Origin: Chryseobacterium sp. KLBC 52
GTDB lineage: Bacteria > Bacteroidota > Bacteroidia > Flavobacteriales > Weeksellaceae
DNA length: 64,000 nucleotides
Direction: 5' to 3'
Assembly: GCF_003347605.1 (NCBI RefSeq)
Contig: NZ_QDFZ01000018.1
Coordinates: 715 to 64,714, forward strand
The notes under the pieces were generated by a model. It was not told where the DNA came from, made no database searches, and was given only the letters and a program-made list of their open reading frames with translations. Numbering within the stretch: position 1 is the stretch's first letter; the number at the start of each line of letters is the position of its first letter. The position numbers and the translations under genes are program-made. This document shows positions 34,010 to 40,951 of this stretch, piece after piece.

Positions 34010-34714
34010 CTAAAATTGTTCCAATCCGTTTAATGATTTATTTTCCGGCTGCAATTCTTTTTCGGGATGTGTTCCCGCCCATTTGAATGTAAAGTATATC
34101 AAGTTGAGCATTATTCCCATCAAAAGAGTAACACCCCATGTTTTGGTATATTCCATGGGATAGATAAATCTCACCACAATATCCGAGAACAGACCAAAGG
34201 GATTATTGAGAACATCCCAGCTATTCCATCTCAAAAACCGGCCGAGATAGACTCCGAAGCTGCTCATGAAAAGAAAGAGGACAACGACCCCGCTGATGAT
34301 AGTTCTATTCATATAATCAGAAAGTCTTTTTTCAATATCATTAAGACTTATAAAACCACTGATCAGCCCTGTCCAGGCATAGGAAAGAATCACAATGAGG
34401 TCATACCAGATCGGTATCTCATTCCTTACTCTGAGGTGAAAAAGATCTGTAAGAATGTAGGGAGAATTGGGAAAGAACAATATCCAGACTATTATAATAA
34501 AGATCAGTGAAGTTTTGCTTTTGATACTAAAGGCAAGAATAAAAGAACTTAGTAATAAAGGAATCCATGCCAGAAAAAGATTCCAGTTGAGAAACAAAAA
34601 CACTTTTGTATCGCTGATATAATATCTGAAAGCTGAAAGGCTGAAACAGAATAGGGTCATCAGTATTAACAATACATTAATTTTAAATCTTGAGGATTCC
34701 ATTACATTTTTCAT
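34010..34714 (-). CDS. DUF1361 family membrane protein
   Basis: A 234-residue protein with about six membrane segments. The conserved stretch WLLFFPNSPYILTDLFHL-type sequence (here FFPNSPYILTDLFHLR) and FLRWNSWD are hallmarks of DUF1361. The function is unknown. It starts 6 bases after the DUF4173 gene and likely closes the operon of small membrane proteins. Confidence 0.88.
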   Translation of the reverse strand: MKNVMESSRFKINVLLILMTLFCFSLSAFRYYISDTKVFLFLNWNLFLAWIPLLLSSFILAFSIKSKTSLIFIIIVWILFFPNSPYILTDLFHLRVRNEIPIWYDLIVILSYAWTGLISGFISLNDIEKRLSDYMNRTIISGVVVLFLFMSSFGVYLGRFLRWNSWDVLNNPFGLFSDIVVRFIYPMEYTKTWGVTLLMGIMLNLIYFTFKWAGTHPEKELQPENKSLNGLEQF

Positions 34715-34720
34715 GATATT

Positions 34721-36091
34721 TTATTTGATGGTCTGATAATATAAGATCCTGGAAAGGAATGTTTTGAATGTTTCGTTTTTCACTTTATCCTGTACGGTCT
34801 TTTTAAGTTTCTGGTCATTTTTTTCATCCGCATATTTCAGCAGTGCTTTTTCACTGAAGTTGATAGACGTTACATGATAGTTGACCGCAAAATCCTTTCG
34901 TTTCATATTCTGAGAAGTAATAAAACCACCCCAGTTGAAGTAACTGCACACAAGGACAGCTCCATAAAAATACCAGATCATTGTATTAACAAGGAAAATA
35001 TTTCTTTTTTGCTTTTGAATTTTAATAAAAGTCAACGCCAGACCAACTAATGATAAAAGCAGGAAAGCAAATACACCAAGTCTTTTATAGGTAAATCCAT
35101 AATTAATAATATACTCATAGTTTTTAAGGGCAGCGGAAACCACAAGAACAGCATTGAGGAAAATCCAGATTTTGGCTAAAATTTTCAACAAACCTGCTTT
35201 TGGATCAAAATTAAATCCGGATTTAAAGTAGAACATGATCACCAGAATTGCCATTATAATAGACATGATTACAGCATTCACCCTTTCATGGGTTTCTTCG
35301 GAAAGCTGAACCGGTGTTTTTAAGGCTTCATAAAATTGTTCATAATTATAGGTAATAATAAAGAACACCAATAAGACATTCAATAAGACAAAAGAGATTA
35401 CTCCACTCATTCTTTCTGTATCAAGATCAAGAAAAGAATAAGTAGCCTTGGGAATTCTGGAATCTTTACTAAACTCATTATCCAGGACATGATTGTTTTT
35501 GTAGATAAGCTTTTCCACCGCATAGTTCCAGTAATTAAAGGCGATAAAAAACCCTAAAACCGAGAGACAGAATACCTGCCAGATATTAAGATCCAGCTCA
35601 TAATCTGTAAAAAGAGCAGCAAAATGATCACTTCCTGCAGAGTAAATTCCAAAGAAAACAGAAACCAGCACCAGCGGGATCAAGATGAAAGCGAATGTCT
35701 TTTGCCATAATCCTGGAATATTCTTCTTAGGCAGCCATTCATCAAAGCTGAAAAAACGGCAGAATGAAGTACAGCAGTTTACGATAAAAACCGGAATTAA
35801 AAAGAGAATCTTCAACCTCTTGTTCTTCGATTTATATCCCAGCAAAAGCAGCGAGCTTACCACCGCAATAAAGGATGGAAAATCTCCGAACCAGGCAAAT
35901 GCAATACTGGACAGGATACTTGTTCCAAAAAGTGCATACAATGTTCTTGTTTTATTCTTTTCCGGTGTTCTAAACAGTGTTAATACGGCATAGACAATTC
36001 CAAGAATTCCAAGATTCAGCCCAACATCCTGATCATAAAAGACGATGACAAAGAGAAGGGCTGTAAGAAATATATAATGATGTGTTTTCAT
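34721..36091 (-). CDS. DUF4173 family membrane protein
   Basis: A 456-residue protein with roughly 11-12 membrane segments and a short hydrophilic C-terminus (YHVTSINFSEKALLKYADEKND). The pattern fits DUF4173, found in Bacteroidetes and some Firmicutes, often near winged-helix regulators. No transport or enzyme motif is evident. It lies in the middle of a run of membrane-protein genes. Confidence 0.82.
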   Translation of the reverse strand: MKTHHYIFLTALLFVIVFYDQDVGLNLGILGIVYAVLTLFRTPEKNKTRTLYALFGTSILSSIAFAWFGDFPSFIAVVSSLLLLGYKSKNKRLKILFLIPVFIVNCCTSFCRFFSFDEWLPKKNIPGLWQKTFAFILIPLVLVSVFFGIYSAGSDHFAALFTDYELDLNIWQVFCLSVLGFFIAFNYWNYAVEKLIYKNNHVLDNEFSKDSRIPKATYSFLDLDTERMSGVISFVLLNVLLVFFIITYNYEQFYEALKTPVQLSEETHERVNAVIMSIIMAILVIMFYFKSGFNFDPKAGLLKILAKIWIFLNAVLVVSAALKNYEYIINYGFTYKRLGVFAFLLLSLVGLALTFIKIQKQKRNIFLVNTMIWYFYGAVLVCSYFNWGGFITSQNMKRKDFAVNYHVTSINFSEKALLKYADEKNDQKLKKTVQDKVKNETFKTFLSRILYYQTIK

Positions 36092-36135
36092 GAGGTCAAT
36101 TATTTGAAGATTGAAAATTTAAAGAATTGAAAGAT

Positions 36136-36450
36136 TTAATGTGGCCAGGTATTGAGATTATCAAAAATTAAGAATAGGGTGAGGTAGAGAAAAGTAATAG
36201 GAATATTAAGCAGCAATAGAAGAACAGAATTTCCGTTTCTTTTCTTTTCGGAAACATCACTCAGGTATTCCATCAACTCATATAAAGTGATCAACAGGTT
36301 CGTTACAGCAGCAATCACAACGTAATAAAACCCGAATATGATCAGAAATTCAGCTCTTGTGATCCAAAATAAAAGCAACAAAGAGGTACCCAGCAAAAAG
36401 GAAATTAAAAATGTTTTTTCTCCCAGCGCACTGAATTTTATTTTTCCCAT
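36136..36450 (-). CDS. Small membrane protein, unknown
   Basis: A 104-residue protein with three or so membrane segments (FLISFLLGTSLLLLFWITR, FGFYYVVIAAVTNLLITLYEL, LLLLLNIPITFLYLTLFLIF). It resembles the 98-residue protein at 36974 in plan and ending (NIPI-F-Y), so the two may be paralogues. Function unknown. Confidence 0.75.
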   Translation of the reverse strand: MGKIKFSALGEKTFLISFLLGTSLLLLFWITRAEFLIIFGFYYVVIAAVTNLLITLYELMEYLSDVSEKKRNGNSVLLLLLNIPITFLYLTLFLIFDNLNTWPH

Positions 36451-36462
36451 TATCTTTGGTTT

Positions 36463-36948
36463 TTAATGAAGAACTACTGTTTCTTTCTGTTGAATAAAGT
36501 CTTTCACATGTTCATAATTCTGCCATAGCAATTCTTCAAAGTCCCAATGATGAAAGGTTCTCATATTTTGTCCCTTTTTATAAGCTTTGATATAAATTTT
36601 CACATATTCAGGGAGAATAATTGTTCCTAATATGACAGCTGCCAGAAGATGCGCATTGAGTTTACCGTTTCCAAGGAGCAGATACTGCATGGCAATTTCA
36701 TCTTCGAAGTTGGTTCCACAGCCGGTAATCAGGTGGTGAACATCATGGTTTTCCATCTTTGGGATCATAGAGAAGCCGTGTTTCCTGTAAAATTCTCCCA
36801 GTTTTCGGCCTAAGGAATCTTCCTGAAACTCCAGTAGCTGTTTTTCATTGAACTGCCACTGTCTTTTTTTCTTTTTGAAATATTTTCTGTATAATTTTTG
36901 AGTTTTATCGTATACAAAAAGCAGGAATCGAACGCGTATTTTTTTCAT
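36463..36948 (-). CDS. Coq4-like protein
   Basis: A 161-residue basic protein. It has the Coq4 metal-binding motif exactly: His68-Asp69-x2-His72-x11-Glu84 (NHDVHH followed by ITGCGTNFEDE). Coq4 proteins take part in ubiquinone synthesis in other bacteria and eukaryotes. Flavobacteria use menaquinone, so a ubiquinone role is unlikely here; a lipid- or quinone-binding role is only a guess. It lies 12 bases from the gene at 36450 and 25 from 36974, inside the membrane-protein operon. Confidence 0.8.
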   Translation of the reverse strand: MKKIRVRFLLFVYDKTQKLYRKYFKKKKRQWQFNEKQLLEFQEDSLGRKLGEFYRKHGFSMIPKMENHDVHHLITGCGTNFEDEIAMQYLLLGNGKLNAHLLAAVILGTIILPEYVKIYIKAYKKGQNMRTFHHWDFEELLWQNYEHVKDFIQQKETVVLH

Positions 36949-36973
36949 AATAGTATTGATATATTTATAGATA

Positions 36974-37270
36974 TTAATTGAGATACCCCAAGCCTATAAC
37001 AGCATAAGTAAATGCGATGGGAATATTGGCTGTCAAAATAAGTATGGCTATCATACATTCTTTAAATCTTGATGTATTTATAACACCATAGGTCAAAAAC
37101 CCCAATATGCATAATAAATTGACTGGCACTCCGAAAACGATTAGCAAATACCCTGCTCCTGCAAACCAGCTATCTTTTGTAATAAGAGCTCCTAAAAGAC
37201 AAAGAGTTCCAATTGAAAAAAATATTCCGAATACTGCCTTGCCCAGGTTTATTATTTCTGAATCTTTCAT
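36974..37270 (-). CDS. Small membrane protein, unknown
   Basis: A 98-residue protein with three membrane segments (AVFGIFFSIGTLCLLGALI, FAGAGYLLIVFGVPVNLLCIL, IAILILTANIPIAFTYAVIG). It resembles the 104-residue protein at 36136. It is part of the operon that begins at 37591. Function unknown. Confidence 0.75.
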   Translation of the reverse strand: MKDSEIINLGKAVFGIFFSIGTLCLLGALITKDSWFAGAGYLLIVFGVPVNLLCILGFLTYGVINTSRFKECMIAILILTANIPIAFTYAVIGLGYLN

Positions 37271-37300
37271 AAGTATTTAGGATTAATCACAAACCAAATT

Positions 37301-37591
37301 TTAGCTTCCGGCAAACGGACTTCCGAAAATCCCTACTGCCAACTCAAGCCATATCAATGCTATAGCCAACAAAATGAAAATACATATCATCACTTTCTGA
37401 CTTTGTTTTATAATTCTGTTTCTGACCAGATTGATGAGAAAAGCGGTTGTAAAAAGCAAAGCTGCTGCAATCAGAAAATCGGATCCTGACCAGTTTACTT
37501 CTTTAGACACTAGATTTCCAACCCATGGGATACTGAGTAAAGCCAGTGGAAGGGCATAAATTGCGAGTGTTTTTTGTTTTTGTGTTATCAT
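37301..37591 (-). CDS. Small membrane protein, first gene of the second membrane operon
   Basis: A 96-residue protein with three membrane segments and no catalytic motif. The ATG at 37591 is preferred to one at 37630, since the longer form would start inside the 17-bp palindrome and -7 box at 37617-37635. It heads a run of six same-strand genes to 34010. Confidence 0.7.
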   Translation of the reverse strand: MITQKQKTLAIYALPLALLSIPWVGNLVSKEVNWSGSDFLIAAALLFTTAFLINLVRNRIIKQSQKVMICIFILLAIALIWLELAVGIFGSPFAGS

Positions 37592-37616
37592 TTTATTTAA
37601 TTTAAATCTAAAAAGT

Positions 37617-37633
37617 ACTTTGTAATTCAAAGT
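37617..37633 (-). promoter_or_regulatory. 17-bp palindromic operator, site 1
   Basis: Minus-strand ACTTTGAATTACAAAGT, the arms ACTTTG and CAAAGT around 5 bases. It overlaps a TAACTTTG -7 box (37628-37635), 25 bases upstream of the gene at 37591. The same 17 bases recur in opposite orientation at 39286-39302. Confidence 0.7.
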
Positions 37634-37655
37634 TAATTTTCAAAAAAATATAGGA

Positions 37656-37946
37656 CTATCGCCCCAATAATTTTTCCAGTGCATTCAAATGTTCCTTAAA
37701 AGCCTGTCTTCCACTTTGGGTAACGCGGTAAGAGGTTTTAGGCTTTTTGCCTACAAATTCTTTTTTCACTTCTATATAACCAGCTTTCTCCAATGCATTG
37801 CTGTGGCTTGCCAGATTTCCATCGGTTATTTCGAGCAGGTTTTTCATTTCGGAAAAATCAACCCAGTCGTTAACCATAAGAACGGACATAATACCCAGTC
37901 TTACACGGCTTTCGAATTCTTTATTGAGCTGATTTATTTTGATCAT
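37656..37946 (-). CDS. Winged-helix DNA-binding transcriptional regulator
   Basis: A 96-residue regulator made almost wholly of one winged-helix domain: RLGIMSVLMVNDWVDFSEMKNLLEITDGNLASHSNALEKAGYI as helices 1-3 (recognition helix near DGNLASHSNAL), then a wing with KKPKTSYRVTQSGRQAF. It matches the short MarR/ArsR-like regulators of Pfam 13601. It lies last in the operon starting at 39278 and directly before operator site 1, so it is the obvious candidate to bind both palindromes. Confidence 0.88.
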   Translation of the reverse strand: MIKINQLNKEFESRVRLGIMSVLMVNDWVDFSEMKNLLEITDGNLASHSNALEKAGYIEVKKEFVGKKPKTSYRVTQSGRQAFKEHLNALEKLLGR

Positions 37947-38040
37947 TTTACTTTATCTTATCTATTCTGGAACAGTCAAAATCTGACTATCTTTTATTTT
38001 CTTTACTTCTCTATCAATTCGGCCTGATGTAATTTTATAC

Positions 38041-38661
38041 CTAAAAAATTAATATTAACTTCCATATGTACACCGCTCCAATACTGATAATAAGAGATAA
38101 CAACATTATCAACAAAGGCCAATAGCCCATAATAGCATTTTTCTTTTCTGAATAAAACTCAGTTGCGTCTACCAGATTGAGTTTTTTATTTACATGTAAG
38201 GCACTTAGCTCTTTCTCTGTTTGAAAAGTTTTTACCTCATTTGTTTGTAAATCCACGAAAAAATATTCGTTTTCAAATGTTTTTCCAAAAACGTAATTAC
38301 CCAATTCTTCTATTTTAGTCACTTGCGAAACCAATGTCAGCCCACTTCCGGTATTAATGCTCGCTTGTTCAGGCAAATCAATAAATAACAGCTGATGAGC
38401 ATTTTTCAAAGGAACATACCAGGCATCACCTATTCCAACATCCACTTTCTTATTATTAGACACCATGGACAAACCGATAATTCCAACAATATAAAACGTG
38501 TACAAAGCTGCAAAAGGAGCTATTAATGCTAATATTATTTTCCGTCTTCTATTTTCTTTTTTGCTGATAAAATAAGTAAAAGTACCACTTATCACCGCAA
38601 AGATAAAACTGAGAACAGCAATCATAAAAAGGTGTATAATTATGACGAAACCAATTCCCAT
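38041..38661 (-). CDS. Membrane protein, unknown
   Basis: A 206-residue protein with two N-terminal membrane segments, a central soluble domain of about 110 residues and a C-terminal membrane segment (LLIMLLSLIISIGAVYIWKLI). It overlaps the preceding gene by one base, so it is translationally coupled. Function unknown; a sensor-like layout is possible but unproven. Confidence 0.75.
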   Translation of the reverse strand: MGIGFVIIIHLFMIAVLSFIFAVISGTFTYFISKKENRRRKIILALIAPFAALYTFYIVGIIGLSMVSNNKKVDVGIGDAWYVPLKNAHQLLFIDLPEQASINTGSGLTLVSQVTKIEELGNYVFGKTFENEYFFVDLQTNEVKTFQTEKELSALHVNKKLNLVDATEFYSEKKNAIMGYWPLLIMLLSLIISIGAVYIWKLILIF

Positions 38662-39278
38662 TACTTATACTTCTTATGCATGATCAATCCATACACAATA
38701 TGCAGGACACCAAAACCAATAGCCCAGAACAGCAATCCCCATCCTAAAAAGAACAAAGAAACAAGTCCCAAAATAATCTCAAGATATCCTAAATACTTTA
38801 CATCCGTTAATGTATATCGTTCTGCGGCTACCAAAGCCAATCCATAAAAAATAAGCGTAGCCGGAGCAATGAAAACAAAAAGATGATGATAAAGAAGCGC
38901 GAGACAAAAGATTCCTCCTGCTACCAAAGGCACTGCAAAGGTAATCAAAAGTCGCTTTGTCGTGGCATCCCAGATCTTCAAACCTTTCTTTTTGCTTTTA
39001 TGGGCGGTAAAAATATAACCACTAAGGACAGCTACAAACAAAATTGCAATCCCAATCAGAACAAGTTCCTTAACCAAGGCAGGCCCCAGAATATTTCTGT
39101 CCCCATCAAAATAACTGATTCCTTCTCTCTGAAAAACAAAATACACATATACAGCTCCAATAATAGCCGTTAAACCTGCAACAACTCCGGATAAACCACT
39201 TAGCGAAATAAATCTGGAGGACCGTTCCATCATAGAACGGATATGGGATAAGTCTTCGTGATAGTTTTTTGAATCCAT
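38661..39278 (-). CDS. Membrane protein, unknown, first gene of the regulator operon
   Basis: A 205-residue protein with a short hydrophilic N-terminus (SKNYHEDLSHIRSMMERSSRF) and about six membrane segments. The start at 39278 lies 8 bases from operator site 2. The next two genes (38041 and the regulator at 37656) are on the same strand, so the regulator probably controls its own operon. Such membrane proteins next to Pfam 13601 regulators are common in Bacteroidetes but uncharacterised. Confidence 0.78.
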   Translation of the reverse strand: MDSKNYHEDLSHIRSMMERSSRFISLSGLSGVVAGLTAIIGAVYVYFVFQREGISYFDGDRNILGPALVKELVLIGIAILFVAVLSGYIFTAHKSKKKGLKIWDATTKRLLITFAVPLVAGGIFCLALLYHHLFVFIAPATLIFYGLALVAAERYTLTDVKYLGYLEIILGLVSLFFLGWGLLFWAIGFGVLHIVYGLIMHKKYK

Positions 39279-39285
39279 AAAAAGA

Positions 39286-39302
39286 ACTTTGAATTACAAA
39301 GT
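39286..39302 (-). promoter_or_regulatory. 17-bp palindromic operator, site 2, at the promoter
   Basis: Minus-strand ACTTTGTAATTCAAAGT. It overlaps the -7 box TAACTTTG (39297-39304) of a full-consensus promoter whose TTG lies at 39324-39326, spacer 19. It is the reverse complement of the site at 37617-37633. Binding here should block RNA polymerase. Confidence 0.75.
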
Positions 39303-39380
39303 TATAATTTATTTTGAATGTACCAACTCTTTATTTTAAATTTTGATAATATTTTTTACAGAAAACCTCATCGTTTACTA

Positions 39381-39413
39381 AAAAAAAGAGAACCCTACTA
39401 AAGCAGGATTCTC
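39381..39413 (-). terminator. Intrinsic terminator of the susCD operon
   Basis: GAGAACCCT and AGGATTCTC pair with one mismatch, followed on the minus strand by seven U, 25 bases past the SusD stop. Confidence 0.82.
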
Positions 39414-39438
39414 AATCATATATTAAAATCTGTACGTG

Positions 39439-40941
39439 TTACAATGGATTCTGAACAATCAATGGGTTGGCATTGATCTCAGCTCTTGGAATCAGGAATT
39501 CCCAACGTAAATCTGTATTAGCTACTGTCATTAAGTTATTGGTTACCACAGAAGAATGGTTGGCACCTGTTCTATCTAAACCTTGATTTAGTCTCTTAAG
39601 ATCCAGGAATCTGAAACCTTCGCCCCAGAATTCTAGTCTTCTGCTGTCAAGAATTTCTGTAATATAAGCAGCACCTGTTGTAGCAGCACCTGCATAAGAT
39701 GGATTTCTGTTTTTCGCAAATACATTGAAAACGGCTTTAGAACCGGCTTCATTTCCGGATCTTGCTAAAGCTTCCGCTTCAATAAGGTACATTTCTGCAG
39801 ATCTCATGTAAGGAACATCTACTCTACTGTCTGCCTGACTTGCTGCAAGAAATTTCTGGCTTGTATAGGGGAATTTCGAATATGTTGAAGGTAAAGCAAG
39901 TGCCGTGTGCGCACCTGACGGATCAAAATTCCTGGTTCTTACATCACTAGATGGAAATGAAAGTAATAATTTACTGTTGATCGCTTTTGGAGCCTGACGA
40001 ATATTCGTAGAGTTAAAGTTCCTTGACATATATGCTCCAAAATTTGAAAATGTATCTCCCTGATCTGCGACAATGGTTGCTCCCCACATCCACTCTCCAT
40101 TGCCTGCCAAATTATTAAAGCCGGCATTATAGGTAGCATTATCCATCAATGGAAATCCAGCACGAGCTGATTGAGCAGCAGTTACCGCTGCGGGATAATT
40201 CCCTTGCGTCAATGCAATTCGAGCCTTTAATCCAAAAATAACTTTATCATTAAAATGTGATTTTGTAGCTCTGGAAACCCCAGCCAATCTGCTTGCCGCC
40301 TCATCAAGATCCTTATTGATCTGGGTATACACTTCTTCTACTGTATTTCTGGCTAAAGGAATTTCGTTTGCTACTAATCTGATAGGAACACCAAGTTGAG
40401 TATTATTAGTACCAGGCACGTACCTTTTACCATAAATCTGAACCAGCATATAATAACAGAAAGCCCTGAATGCATATGCTTCACCAATTGCTGTTTTGAT
40501 AGTAGCGGCATCAGCTGCAGTAGGTGCAGGAACAGAAGGACCGTTAGCAATAACCATATTTGCATTTCTGATCAATGCATAATAAAACTGGTAAGGATAA
40601 AGATCATTGGAGGCATTATCATTTACCTGATCCTGCCATCTTACTGCTGAGACATACCAGCCATTTCCTGTAGACGGAAAGACAAGGTCATCTCCCAGAG
40701 CATCCATTATAATCATAATTCCACCCTGACCATTCTGTCCCTGATCACTTTGTCTGTAATACATATCTCTATGCATTCCATTTATTATGGCCATAAGGTT
40801 AGCTGAACTTGAATACGCTGCTTCTTCAGAAGCCGCAGTAGTAGGATCTGTTTCCAGATAATCACTTTCACATGAGACCATTCCTGTAAAGACTGAAAGC
40901 ACAACAGCCCATTTTATATATTGTTTCGCGATATTTTTCAT
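39439..40941 (-). CDS. RagB/SusD family nutrient-uptake lipoprotein
   Basis: A 500-residue surface lipoprotein that caps the SusC channel and binds its nutrient. The signal ends at a lipobox (TGMVSC). The N-terminal DYLETDPT and the tetratricopeptide-like helices with RNANMVIAN, AYAFRAFCYYMLVQIYG and MRSAEMYLIEAEALARSG are typical of SusD. It follows susC by 10 bases. The ATG at 40941 is chosen over 40974 since it gives the lipoprotein signal. The substrate cannot be told; no glycan-degrading enzyme lies beside it. Confidence 0.93.
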   Translation of the reverse strand: MKNIAKQYIKWAVVLSVFTGMVSCESDYLETDPTTAASEEAAYSSSANLMAIINGMHRDMYYRQSDQGQNGQGGIMIIMDALGDDLVFPSTGNGWYVSAVRWQDQVNDNASNDLYPYQFYYALIRNANMVIANGPSVPAPTAADAATIKTAIGEAYAFRAFCYYMLVQIYGKRYVPGTNNTQLGVPIRLVANEIPLARNTVEEVYTQINKDLDEAASRLAGVSRATKSHFNDKVIFGLKARIALTQGNYPAAVTAAQSARAGFPLMDNATYNAGFNNLAGNGEWMWGATIVADQGDTFSNFGAYMSRNFNSTNIRQAPKAINSKLLLSFPSSDVRTRNFDPSGAHTALALPSTYSKFPYTSQKFLAASQADSRVDVPYMRSAEMYLIEAEALARSGNEAGSKAVFNVFAKNRNPSYAGAATTGAAYITEILDSRRLEFWGEGFRFLDLKRLNQGLDRTGANHSSVVTNNLMTVANTDLRWEFLIPRAEINANPLIVQNPL

Positions 40942-40951
40942 AATTAATTTT

